Source: Krasilnikovia cinnamomea (GTDB taxonomy: Bacteria; Actinomycetota; Actinomycetes; Mycobacteriales; Micromonosporaceae). Taken from it: 64,000 nucleotides of DNA. The stretch covers positions 5,580,001 through 5,644,000 of the forward strand of contig NZ_SHKY01000001.1 in the NCBI RefSeq assembly GCF_004217545.1, given 5' to 3'. This document shows, piece by piece, positions 1 to 8,646 of this stretch. The notes below the pieces were generated by a model that had not been told where the DNA came from, ran no database searches, and was given only the letters and a program-made list of their open reading frames with translations. Numbering within the stretch: the stretch's first letter is position 1; each line of letters starts with the position of its first letter. Made by a program: the position numbers and the translations under genes.

Positions 1-335
1 ACCATGGGCAACGCGTCAGCGGCATCGACCACCCGCGGGTCGTCGATCGCGTACCGGCGGCCGTACACGTCGATCGTCGCCCGGCCGGACGCGCGGATGT
101 TGCGCAGCCAGTCCACGTTTGCGCCGTACGGCAGGGGGATCACGAACTCGTCACCCACCGGCTCCGCCACGACCGGGGTCGTGTACGAACGTCCGGAGCG
201 GCGTCCCACGTGGTGCAGGGCGGCGGCGTACCAGTAGCGGCGTCCGGCCGCCAGCCGCATGATCGGGTTGAGGATCCACTTGTTGAATGTCCGTACCGCT
301 CCCAGACGGTGGGGGTTGGTCTTCGTTCCGGCCAT
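1..335 (-). CDS. Deazaflavin-dependent (F420-type) nitroreductase-family oxidoreductase, C-terminus outside window
   Basis: The ORF runs on the minus strand from an ATG at 335 off the left edge, giving the first 111 residues. The start MAGTKTNPHR, then a stretch with HHVGRRSGRSYTTPVV and the run VIPLPYGANVDWLRNIRASG, is the pattern of the split-barrel F420/deazaflavin-dependent nitroreductase family (DUF385), in which a conserved R-S-G-R and a G-x-x-x-D-W-x-x-N-x-x-A segment form the cofactor pocket. A GGGGAG stretch lies just upstream of the start. The family is usually about 130-160 aa, so most of the protein is visible. Family assignment is by eye; the substrate is unknown. Confidence 0.7.
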   Translation of the reverse strand, partial: MAGTKTNPHRLGAVRTFNKWILNPIMRLAAGRRYWYAAALHHVGRRSGRSYTTPVVAEPVGDEFVIPLPYGANVDWLRNIRASGRATIDVYGRRYAIDDPRVVDAADALPM

Positions 336-733
336 CGTGACTCCCCGGCCCGGGCGGACCGCGGCGGCCCGCGGTGATGGATGCCCGAAGCTCCACCTTC
401 AGCACATCGCAGAGACTGGCCGGCGGGAAGGGAACATGGTCCCGAGCGACCGGGGGTCGAAGGGCTCGGCCCTTGTCGAGGTGTCCGGCACGCCAGCTCA
501 CCGGTCCGTCGGCACGCTCCGCGGCGCGCCATTCTTGCGCGGACCGGAGCAGCGCGAAGCGCGTCCACGTGGACGCGCTTCGTGGGCGGGCCCTCACCGC
601 GGTGCCGCTGGGTCGCCCTGCGGGCCGACAATGGGTTGCTCGTGCCAACAAGCGAACTCGACGCCTCCTCCGAACGTCTCATCGATAGAATGCGATCTGG
701 GGTCGGGTCTGTGCGTGAGATTGGAGTTCCCAC
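336..733. other. Intergenic region, 398 bp
   Basis: No convincing gene was seen. The region separates two divergent genes and should hold both promoters. Its one striking element is the 28-bp perfect palindrome listed separately at 555-582. Confidence 0.5.
555..582. repeat. 28-bp perfect palindrome between divergent genes
   Basis: The left arm CGAAGCGCGTCCAC is followed directly by its exact reverse complement, with no spacer. It sits between the minus-strand oxidoreductase (start 335) and the plus-strand secreted protein (start 734). It could be a cruciform or terminator-like element, or a dimeric regulator site. No function is demonstrated. Confidence 0.6.
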
Positions 734-1159
734 ATGAGACGTCTGACCTATGCTCTCCCCATCCTCGCGGCGGCCCTCTCCACCGCGCCTGCACCCACGG
801 CCGCCTCGGCGACCGGTCACGGCCAGGGGCATCGCGGCTGCGTGTCGGTGCGGCCGGATGTCGGCTTCTACCAGGCCGGACGAGTCGCCACCGAGATCCT
901 CACCGTGCCCGACTCCCCTTGCCGGACGATCAGCGTGTCGCACGTCAAGGACCCAGCCAGTCCGTCGGACCGTTGCCAGACCTTCCTCGTCGGGTTCTAT
1001 CCGCTGGTTAACGGCAGCCTGACCTACACCGACCCGGTAACGGCATGCGGGCCGCGCCGCACGGTACTGGCTCGCGACGTCCCCAACGGCACCCGGTACA
1101 TCGTGTTGTACGACGTCGACTACCTGGAGCAACGGATCCAGTTCCGAGTTCATCACTGA
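734..1159 (+). CDS. Small secreted protein of unknown function
   Basis: The product is 141 aa. The N-terminus MRRLTYALPILAAALSTAPA is a Sec signal peptide with a likely cleavage after an Ala-x-Ala near residue 25-28. The mature part is about 115 aa and has four cysteines spaced like two disulfides (CVSVRPD, SPCRTIS, DRCQTF, TACGPR), which suits an extracellular fold. A GGAG sits a few bases before the ATG. I do not recognise the family. It is not in an obvious operon; the next gene is also secreted and lies 216 bp downstream. Confidence 0.6.
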   Translation: MRRLTYALPILAAALSTAPAPTAASATGHGQGHRGCVSVRPDVGFYQAGRVATEILTVPDSPCRTISVSHVKDPASPSDRCQTFLVGFYPLVNGSLTYTDPVTACGPRRTVLARDVPNGTRYIVLYDVDYLEQRIQFRVHH

Positions 1160-1375
1160 ACCGGCCGATCCCCATCCACCCGGCCGGCAGAGGGCCACCT
1201 GCCCGGGGAGCACCGATCTGGAGATCTGGAGACCAGCCGCCGACCCGGCGACGCCCGCAACCGGCTCGCAACCGTCGGAGGACCGCCGCCGCAACCACGG
1301 GATCCGACCGTTCGGCGTGTTCGGCCGTGCCCGGGAGTCCCCGCGCCGCGGCCGTCTCGACACCTGAGACGGTCC

Positions 1376-2185
1376 ATGCGTATTCTGCGAATCACCGCCA
1401 CCTCGCTGCTGGCGGTCGCCGCCTCGTCAGCGTTCGCCATGCCGGCTCAAGCCGCGCCGAAGGACTCCGACCACGACGGCATGCCCAACTCGTGGGAGAT
1501 CAAGCACAAGCTCAACCCCCGCAGTAAGGCGGACGCCCGCAAGGATCTCGACGGTGACCGGCTGCCGAACGTTCTCGAGTACCGGCTCGGCGGGAATCCG
1601 CGCGACGAGGACACCGACAACGACGGCCAGGACGACGGCGACGAGCGCAACACCCGAACCCGCGTCGACAAGGCGGACACCGACGGTGACCACATTCTCG
1701 ACGGTGACGAGGACTGCGACCACGACGGCGTGGCCAACGAGGACGAGGACGACGCGACCGAGCGGTGCGCCAAGGACGACGACGACGTCGACCGCGACTT
1801 CGTCGCCGACGAGGACGAGAACGACCTCGGGCTCCGCGTGGGCGATCGCGACACCGATGCCGACGGGGTGCCCGACGGCAGCGAGGACCGCGACCGCGAC
1901 GGCCGGGCCAACGAGGATGAGGACGACTCCGGCCACGATGCCTGCGACGGAGACCGGGATCACGACGGCAAGCGGGATGAGGACGAGGCCGACCGCCTCG
2001 GCACGGTCGAGAGTTTCGAGATGGGGACCGGCGCGCTGGTCGTCGTCACCACGACTGGGTCGCGGCTCAGCGCCAAGGTGACCGACGACACCGAGATTGA
2101 GTTCGAGGACGGGCACGACGCCGAGGAAGAGGGCGCCGATGTGTCGGTGCTACCGCAGGCGCCGGAATCGCGGAGCTGGAGCTGA
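1376..2185 (+). CDS. Secreted thrombospondin type 3 repeat protein, C-terminal frameshift
   Basis: The reading frame gives 269 aa with a signal peptide ending near MPAQAA. Residues about 28-205 are an almost continuous run of Asp-rich units such as DSDHDGMPNSWE, DTDNDGQDDGDE and DTDADGVPDGSE, the calcium-binding pattern of thrombospondin type 3 repeats. A short beta-rich tail follows (GALVVVTTTGSRLSAKV). The last residues of the open frame (PQAPESRSWS) look wrong. One base inserted near 2150 restores LTAGAGIAELELNRSAG and an end IKII at a stop at 2221-2223. The protein is probably an extracellular or surface-associated calcium-binding protein; its partner is unknown. Confidence 0.65.
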   Translation: MRILRITATSLLAVAASSAFAMPAQAAPKDSDHDGMPNSWEIKHKLNPRSKADARKDLDGDRLPNVLEYRLGGNPRDEDTDNDGQDDGDERNTRTRVDKADTDGDHILDGDEDCDHDGVANEDEDDATERCAKDDDDVDRDFVADEDENDLGLRVGDRDTDADGVPDGSEDRDRDGRANEDEDDSGHDACDGDRDHDGKRDEDEADRLGTVESFEMGTGALVVVTTTGSRLSAKVTDDTEIEFEDGHDAEEEGADVSVLPQAPESRSWS

Positions 2186-2227
2186 ACCGCTCGGCGGGCA
2201 CCGTCAAGATCAAGATCATCTAACCGG

Positions 2228-2248
2228 CGAAGCCCCTGTGCGGCTTCG
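2228..2248. terminator. Short hairpin after the thrombospondin-repeat gene
   Basis: CGAAGCC and GGCTTCG form a perfect 7-bp stem with a 7-nt loop, beginning 5 nt after the stop codon (2221-2223) of the frame-corrected gene. No U-tract follows, as is common for actinomycete terminators. Confidence 0.4.
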
Positions 2249-2537
2249 GGGCGTACGGCTGCATCGGGCGCCCGCCGGAGGACGGACGATTCGCGGCCCG
2301 CCGACCACCACCATGGTCGGTGGGCCGCCCCGCCACCGCCCAGGAGAGCGGCGAGACGCGACGATCGACGTCGCCCAGTTGGAGAAGCTGTTCCTTTCGC
2401 TGGCGTGACACTCCCGGTCTGGGCGCGCGCCGGCAGGGGGCGGTGGTTGTCACCGCGCTCCTCGCTCTCGGGCCTCCCGTTTCGGTCCCGTGTGTGTTCT
2501 GGTGGGTAGGTGCCGAAAAGGGCCATCCGGCTCTGTG

Positions 2538-2957
2538 TCAGATCGTGCCGATGACGACAAACGCGGCGACGGCGAAGACGAGGTAGGCGAACAGGCGCTG
2601 CAGGCGCCGGGTGGGTATCCGGGTGGCGATCCGACCGGCGGCGAGTGATCCGGCGATGGCGGTCACGGTGAAGGCGGCGGCGATCCGGTAGTCGATCGCC
2701 GCGTCGCTGGCGTGCGCGGCGAACCCCGCGAACGAGTTGATGACGATGATGACCAGTGAGGTGGCGACGGCGGCGGGCATGTCCAGGCCGAGGAGCAGGA
2801 CGAGGGCGGGGATGAGGAAGCCGCCGCCGACGCCGAACAGGCCGGTGAGGAACCCGACCGCGATCCCGGTACCGACGGCGTCGAGTCCCTCAGCGCCGAG
2901 CAACACGGCGTCGACGCCGAGGGGGAAGCTGTGCCCCCAGCGTTGGGAGAGGAGCAA
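2538..2957 (-). pseudogene. TauE/SafE-type sulfite exporter permease, C-terminal half only
   Basis: The 139-aa frame is hydrophobic with about four membrane segments. It carries the family's glycine-rich motif [18 protein letters not shown] near residues 35-52 and a second segment [16 protein letters not shown]. TauE/SafE (DUF81) permeases are normally about 240-270 aa with two such halves; here only the second is present. The nominal start is a TTG inside a 13-bp inverted repeat (2933-2967), and upstream sequence in all frames lacks the first half. It therefore looks like a truncated remnant rather than a working exporter. Confidence 0.65.
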
Positions 2958-2967
2958 CGCTGGGGGC
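2933..2967. repeat. 13-bp inverted repeat at the truncation point of the permease
   Basis: GCCCCCAGCGTTG (2933-2945) and its exact complement (2955-2967) flank a 9-nt spacer. It coincides with the place where homology to the permease stops, so it may mark the breakpoint of a deletion or insertion. Confidence 0.5.
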
Positions 2968-3693
2968 TGCCGTCGAGGGGGCTCCGGGTTGGCGGGCCTG
3001 CGTCCCGACGGGGCGCATCACAGCAGGCAGGGGTGGGCCTCGGTCGCCTGAACTTGGCTGTGTGGCGGCATCGGTAGCAGCACAACCCGTCCATCGGCAC
3101 CGTGCCCTTCGCGGTTACCTTCACGATCGGTGTGACGCCTCCAGATGCCCACGTCGTGCCATATGCCCTTCAGCGTCTGGCCGAACTGGTCGGCGAAGCA
3201 GACTTAGACGGACCTGCGGGCGGCGATTCTCTCCCGCCGGCCACGGTACCGCCGCCAGTGCGCGATGGCCTGCTCGTCACGCTCGATCGCGCGGTGGATC
3301 AGCAGCAGAGCGGTATAGCTCAGCCGGCGCATCACCTGCCACGCCCGTTGCCAGCGCGGTACCTCCAAGTCCTGACGTTGCTCGGAAGCATCCGTGAGTC
3401 CACGGGACCCTGCGTCCGGAGGCTTTCCGTCGTGCGGAGATCAGCCCCGAATTCCAAGGAAACGGGGGCTGTGATTGGGTGCCGTGGCAGGTGAAGGTTT
3501 AGATCCAAATTGACCGCGCCTGCTATCAACCATGTATGACGGGTTCGATCGTGCCGACCAACGGGATGGCGTAGGCATCGGGTTCGGACACGTTAAACCC
3601 CATATCGATCATTGCGCTCGCCGTGAGATCGGATGGGGTTTCGTGTTATCTGGCCTTTCTCGAAGTCCCGGCTATTCCGAGACGGCAATCGCT
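2968..3693. other. Gene-poor stretch with decayed coding scraps
   Basis: No intact gene is supported. On the minus strand around 3240-3400 a frame reads EQRQDLEVPRWQRAWQVMRR and continues with RLSYTALLLIHRAIERDEQA, protein-like but ending after about 55 residues. It could be a transposase scrap; I cannot name it. Two hairpins are visible: CAGCCCC/GGGGCTG (3442-3448 and 3465-3471) and AAACCCCAT/ATGGGGTTT (3595-3603 and 3633-3641). The second lies just past the stop of the recombinase gene and could serve as its terminator. Confidence 0.4.
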
Positions 3694-3921
3694 TCACCGG
3701 CCTCCGTTCAACTGACACCGTCGACGCGGCGCCGGAGGTTTCCACCCGTCCGCTGGTGACTTGGTCAGCGCCGAGTCTCCGCTTCCAGTGTCGGCCAGCT
3801 GCTCGGCCTCGCCGAGGGGACGGTCTTCGGGCTCGCCGGCGGCGTACTCGATCACCAGAGTGCCGGGGCCGCAGACGACCACCATGTCCCGCGCCCTCAG
3901 ATACGCCGCGACATCCCCTAA

Positions 3922-4812
3922 GAGCTCCTAACTCAATCGGGTGTATCGGTATGACCTGATCTTCGGTGTGGTCGTTGTCGGTGACATGAGGAAGCGCGAC
4001 CCGCAACCGTGGCTGGTCGACGACGACCTCTGGACTCGGGTCGAGCCGCTGATTCCGAAGCAGCGGCCGCGGTCGGGTCCTGGTCGTCGACCGGTCGATG
4101 ACCGCAAGGTGTTGTGCGGCATCCTGTTCGTCCTCTACACCGGCATCCGTTGGGAATGGCTACCCCGCGAGCTCGGCTTCGGCTGCGGCATGACCTGCTG
4201 GCGACGGCTGCGTGACTGGAACAACGCCGGCGTCTGGCAACGGCTGCACGAGGTCCTGCTGGCCGAGCTGCGTGCCGCGGGCAAGCTCGACCTGTCGAGG
4301 GCCGTGGTCGACGCCAGCCATATCCGAGCGCTCAAGGGCGGCCCAAAACCGGCCGGAGTCCGGTAGACCGCGGCCGGCCGGGCTCCAAACACCACCTCAT
4401 CACCGACGCCGGCGGTGTTCCCCTCGCGGTGCTGCTCACCGGCGGCAACCGCAACGACGTCACCCAGCTCATCGCACTACTTGAAGCCGTTCCGCCGATC
4501 CGCGGCAAACGCGGACGGCCCCGCCAGCGGGCCCCGAAGGTCTACGCCGACCGGGGCTACGACCATGACAAGTACCGTGCCCAGGTCCGCGAGCTCGGCG
4601 TCACTCCGGTCATCGCCCGCCGTGGCACCGCGCATGGTTCCGGGCTGGGAAAGTTCCGGTGGGTCGTCGAGCAGACCTTCGCGCTGCTGCACTGGTTCCG
4701 TCGTCTACGCATCCGCTGGGAGATCCGCGACGACATCCACGAAGCCCTACTCAAACTCGGCTGCGCCCTCATCTGCTGGCGCCGCCTCCGAACCACAAAG
4801 AGTTAGGAGTTC
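3922..4812 (+). mobile_element. IS5-family insertion sequence (IS427-like), copy 1, 891 bp
   Basis: The terminal inverted repeats are GAGCTCCTAACTC at the left and GAGTTAGGAGTTC at the right, one mismatch apart. The flanking bases TAA (3919-3921) and TAA (4813-4815) form a 3-bp direct duplication. The same element, same length and with identical predicted proteins, is present in the opposite orientation at 47274-48164. Confidence 0.9.
3941..4806 (+). CDS. IS5-family DDE transposase made by -1 frameshift (orfA 3941-4366, orfB 4345-4806)
   Basis: OrfA ends at 4366 and contains the helix-turn-helix region and the first acidic residue in VVDASHIRALKGG. OrfB supplies KVYADRGYDHDKY (second D) and KFRWVVEQTFALLHWFRR (the E). 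The frames overlap at the heptamer C CCA AAA (4342-4348), a canonical -1 slippery site. Slipping there gives GGPKTGRSPVDRG, the sequence expected for this family. The orfA start is either GTG 3941 or, more likely, ATG 3986 (MRKRDPQPW). The element looks functional. Confidence 0.85.
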
Positions 4813-6253
4813 TAAGTCCGCCAGGCCAGCCAGTTCCGCGTTCGCCGCGATCAAGTCCTCAACGAGCCGGACTTCCGACCGGTACACCCAGCGCGGCGCA
4901 TCCTCCGAGGCCGGTTGGGCGCTGGTGTGCCCGTGACGGCAGCGGTATCCGGCCCGCCCGTTCACCCAATGCCCCGACATCCGTCGGCCGCAGACCGCGC
5001 AGACCAGCAGGCCGGTCAGTGCGTACCGGCGCTGCTGCCCGCCCTCAGGTATCGCGCGGGCGGTGATCTCCTGGGCCTCAGTGAAGTCCTCGTCACTGAC
5101 CAATGCCGGGTGGGTGCGTTCGGGGCAGATCACCCAGTCCGTACGGGGATTCCAGACCCGGACCGGGCCGAGACTGGTCCGCCGATCTCCTGGTACCGCT
5201 TCCCGATGATCGGTGAACTGCCGATTCCACACCTGCCGACCCGTGTACCGCGGGTTCGCCAGGATCGCCGCCACCGTCCGCAGCGTCCACACCGTGCCCT
5301 CACGGTGCGGGTTCCGCGCCCGGTCGTGGGTGCCCGGCGACGGCACCCGCCGCTCGTTCAACGCCCGGGCGATCCCGGCCGTGCTCCAGCCGTCGAGGCG
5401 CCGGGCGAAGATCCACCGCACATGCTCCGCCGCCACCGAATCCACGGCCAGACGATGCTGGCGCCGGCCCCAACTCGCCTGCACCGCGTTCGAATGCGGA
5501 CCGCCGTCCACCAGCCGGTAGCCGTACGGCGGTCGGCCACCAAGATGACGGCCCTGCTCCCGCACCTGCGCCGTCATCGCTGCTCGTACCCGGAACCGCG
5601 TCCGCAGCACCTCCCGCTGCGACTGATGACCCAACATCATCAACAACGCCCGATGATCAGAATTGCTGAGGTCGACCGGCCCTTCGGCCTCCGGCAGCCA
5701 CACCTGGACGCCGAAGGCCTGCAGCTGCTCGATCACTCGGCCGGCCTCGCCACCGCCGGCGAACGCCCGCTCGAACTCCGCCACCACCACCGCATCGAAT
5801 CCGCGATCCGGCTCCGCCGCCGCAGCCAGCAGAGCAGCGGCCCCCGGCCGTTTATGCCAGGGCAGACTCCGCGACGCCCCAGGGTCGAAGAACTCCACCA
5901 CGAGCCGGCCCCGACCAGCCACCACCCGCTGCGCCGCCTCCACCTGCCACGCTCGCGACGACACCGGATCCTGATACTCAGCCGTCGAAATCCGCCCATA
6001 GAACGCGAACCGCCACCCACCACGGGTGAGCGGTCGACCTCGACCACGCGCCCGCAGTACAGGCTGGCCACTGCGCAACCATGCGAGCGGACAGGCGAAA
6101 ATCCTTGCTGACGGACAGTTGAGTCCCGGCTCGCGGACACCGGAATTCCTGGTGGGCGGTCAGGTGATCTCCGTCATGGCCACGTGAAGTGGATCTCTCC
6201 GGTCGGGTTGGGTGCCGGTTGCTGACCTTGCAACCCGACCGACCGGAGAGACC

Positions 6254-7750
6254 GTGACCAAGTCTGACAGGGAGATCATGGAAATCTTGGAGGCGTACGA
6301 CCTGACCCGCTGCGCGTACTCAGCGGGGCAGTTGGCCGGCTGTGATCCGAAGACGGTGCAGCGGTATGTGGCGGTGCGCGACGCCGGCGGGGACCCGTTC
6401 GTGCGGGTAGGGCGGCCGAAGTTGATCGATGCGTTCCTGCCGAAGGTCGAGGAGTTGGTGGACCGGTCGCAGGGAAAGATTCGGGCGGATCGGGTGCATG
6501 AGCGGCTGGTGGCGATGGGGTTCACCGGCACCGAGCGGACCACGCGGCGGGCGGTGCGGGCGGCCAAGGACGCGTGGCGGGCCGGGCGGCGGCGCACGTA
6601 TCGGCCGTGGGTGCCCGAGCCGGGGCTGTGGCTGCAGTTCGACTGGGGCGACGGGCCGCGCATCGACGGGCGGCGCACGAGTCTGTTCTGCGCGTGGCTG
6701 GCCTGGTCCCGGTTCCGGGTGGTCATCCCGACCTGGGATCAGACGTTGGGCACCCTGGTGTCGTGTGTGGACGCCGCGCTGCGGCGCATCGGCGGCGCGC
6801 CAACGTATCTGCTCGGCGACAACGCGAAGACCGTGACGGTGGAGCACGTGGCCGGGGTGCCGGTGCGGCACCCGGTGATCGTGGCGGCGGGCCGGCACTA
6901 CGGCTGCAAGGTGGAGTCGTGTGAGCCGTTCGACCCGGAGACCAAGGGCGGCGTGGAGGCCACCGTGAAGATCGCCAAGCAGGATCTGGTGCCCACGTCG
7001 GCGAATCTGCGCGGCCAGTACACCAGCTTCACGGAGCTGGTAGTTGCCGCGGACGAGTGGTGTGATCACGTCAACGCCCGGCCGCATCGGGAGACCGGGG
7101 TGGCGCCGGTCGAGCGGCTGGCCGTCGAGCGGGAGCTGCTGCATGTGCTGCCGGCCGACCCGCACGCCGCCGCGTTGGGCGAAGAGCGGCTGGTCAACGA
7201 CGACCAGACGGTGCGGTTCGGGTCGGTGCGGTACTCCACCCCGCCGGGGCACGTCGGGTCGCGGGTGTGGTGCCGTGTCGTGGGCGACGAGTTGGCCATC
7301 GCCGCGATGACCGGCACCGGCGTGGCCGAGATCGCCCGGCACCGGCTGTCGACTCCGGGCCACCCGCGGATCGCCGACGAACACTACCCGGGACATCCCG
7401 GCGGCAACGGGCCACGCCCGCCGCGGCCACGGGCCCGAACCCGGCAGGAGGCGGCGTTCCTGGCCCTCGGCGCGGGTGCCCACGACTGGCTCGTGGAGGC
7501 CGCTGCCAGCGGCGCGACCAGGGTGCGGGCCAAGATGGCCCGGGCCGTGGAGTTGGCCGCGATCGTCGGCGCCGACCGGGTCGACCACGCGTTGGGCCTG
7601 GCCGCCGCGGCCGGCCGGTTCGCCGAGCACGACCTGGCCGCGATCCTGGACCACCTGTCCTGCGCCGGCGACCCGGCCGACGTAGTGGTCGCCGACGAAG
7701 CCCACTCGGCCCAGCCCGGCACCGGCCCCTGGACAGGATTCGGCGCATGA
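6254..7750 (+). CDS. istA: IS21 transposase IstA
   Basis: From the GTG at 6254, preceded by GGAGAG, the product is about 498 aa. An N-terminal helix-turn-helix (GQLAGCDPKTVQRYVAVRD) precedes a DDE core: D in LQFDWGDGPRI, D in YLLGDNAKTVTV and E in KGGVEATVKIAKQDL. The C-terminal part fits IstA. The stop overlaps the istB start (ATGA at 7747-7750), the usual translational coupling. All catalytic residues are present. Confidence 0.92.
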   Translation: MTKSDREIMEILEAYDLTRCAYSAGQLAGCDPKTVQRYVAVRDAGGDPFVRVGRPKLIDAFLPKVEELVDRSQGKIRADRVHERLVAMGFTGTERTTRRAVRAAKDAWRAGRRRTYRPWVPEPGLWLQFDWGDGPRIDGRRTSLFCAWLAWSRFRVVIPTWDQTLGTLVSCVDAALRRIGGAPTYLLGDNAKTVTVEHVAGVPVRHPVIVAAGRHYGCKVESCEPFDPETKGGVEATVKIAKQDLVPTSANLRGQYTSFTELVVAADEWCDHVNARPHRETGVAPVERLAVERELLHVLPADPHAAALGEERLVNDDQTVRFGSVRYSTPPGHVGSRVWCRVVGDELAIAAMTGTGVAEIARHRLSTPGHPRIADEHYPGHPGGNGPRPPRPRARTRQEAAFLALGAGAHDWLVEAAASGATRVRAKMARAVELAAIVGADRVDHALGLAAAAGRFAEHDLAAILDHLSCAGDPADVVVADEAHSAQPGTGPWTGFGA

Positions 7751-8598
7751 CCACCGACACCACCACGGACCTCACGATGGACGTGACCACCCCGGCGCCG
7801 CGGCCCCGCGGCCGGCGCACCACCACGGCTCCGGCGGCGCCGGCGTTGCCGGCCGAGCTGGAGGCGCTGCTGCGCCGGATGCGACTGCCCTACCTGCGCG
7901 CCGCCGCCCCCGAGGTCATCGCCACCGCCAAGGCCCAACGCTGGGACCCCGCCGAAGTCCTCCGCGTGCTGCTCACCGAGGAGGTCATCGGCCGTGACGC
8001 CGCGACCCGGCGGATGCGCCGCAAGAGCGCGAACTTCCCCGCCGGCAAGACCTTCGCCACCTGGCGACCGGACGAATCGTCGATCCCGGCGGCCACTCAA
8101 CAGGCGCTGTCCACCCTGGAATGGATCGGCCGAGCGGAAAACCTCGCCATCGCCGGCCCGTCCGGCACCGGCAAGAGCCACTTCGTCGAAGCCCTCGCCC
8201 ACACCGCGATCGACAACGACCTGCGGGTGGCCTGGTTCACCCTCGAAACACTGACCACCGCGGTCGGCCGAGCCAAGGCCGACGGGTCCGTGGCCCGCAC
8301 CGTCGCCCGGATCTGCCGGGCCGACCTGATCGTGGTCGACGACATCGGCATGCTGCCCGCCGGGCAGGACGCCGCCGAGGCGTTCTACCGCGTCGTCGAC
8401 GCCGCCTACGAACGCCGGTCGGTGGCGGTCACCAGCAACATCCACCCGTCCGGCTTCGACACCATCATGCCGAAGACCCTGGCCACGGCGACCGTGGACC
8501 GGCTGCTGCACCATGCCCACCTGATCACCACCAAGGGCGACAGCCACCGCCTGGCCCAGGCCCTCGCCGGCAAGGGGGTGCAGCCCTTGACCACCTAA
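7747..8598 (+). CDS. istB: IS21 helper ATPase IstB
   Basis: The product is 283 aa. The AAA+ core carries Walker A GPSGTGKS and Walker B LIVVDDIG, with sensor region VAVTSNIHPSGFD. IstB assembles as an ATP-dependent regulator that delivers IstA to target DNA. The first about 35 residues are a Thr/Pro/Arg-rich tail. The start codon overlaps the istA stop. Confidence 0.92.
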   Translation: MTTDTTTDLTMDVTTPAPRPRGRRTTTAPAAPALPAELEALLRRMRLPYLRAAAPEVIATAKAQRWDPAEVLRVLLTEEVIGRDAATRRMRRKSANFPAGKTFATWRPDESSIPAATQQALSTLEWIGRAENLAIAGPSGTGKSHFVEALAHTAIDNDLRVAWFTLETLTTAVGRAKADGSVARTVARICRADLIVVDDIGMLPAGQDAAEAFYRVVDAAYERRSVAVTSNIHPSGFDTIMPKTLATATVDRLLHHAHLITTKGDSHRLAQALAGKGVQPLTT

Positions 8599-8646
8599 AC
8601 CCAGCAGGAGATCACCTGGCCACCAGCACGGAATTCCGCTGTCCGC

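Larger units (their letters stand above)
3694..6078 (-). pseudogene. Large serine recombinase split by an IS5-family element
   Basis: The N-terminal 420 residues run from 6078 down to 4816. They show the resolvase-fold catalytic start RFAFYGRISTAEYQD with the nucleophile Ser, then GRHLGGRPPYGYRLVD, a recombinase domain, and a zinc ribbon (CAVCGRRMSGHW then YRCRHG). The C-terminus GDVAAYLRARDMVVVCGPG lies on the far side of the IS, 3694-3918. Removing 3922-4812 and one copy of the 3-bp duplication fuses ELAGLADL to GDVAAYLR in frame, so a single insertion broke the gene. The only usable start I see is a TTG at 6078. Intact it would be about 500 aa, a site-specific integrase or excisionase of an actinomycete element. 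Confidence 0.8.
6133..8646 (+). mobile_element. IS21-family insertion sequence
   Basis: The element holds istA and istB with ends related as inverted repeats: GCGGACACCGGAATTCC at 6133 against the complement of GGAATTCCGCTGTCCGC ending at 8646, followed inward on both sides by a block reading GGTGATCTCC. Further TGTCCG-type repeats lie outside the left end (about 6085-6120), as is common for IS21 multiple terminal repeats, so the outer boundary could be some 50 bp further left. I could not find a target duplication. Confidence 0.7.

Noticed and set aside
3102-3494. Plus-strand 130-codon frame beginning MPFAVTFTIGVTPPDAHV
   Set aside because: It lacks a ribosome site and domain, and the opposite strand has more protein-like scraps; kept only as a gene-poor stretch.
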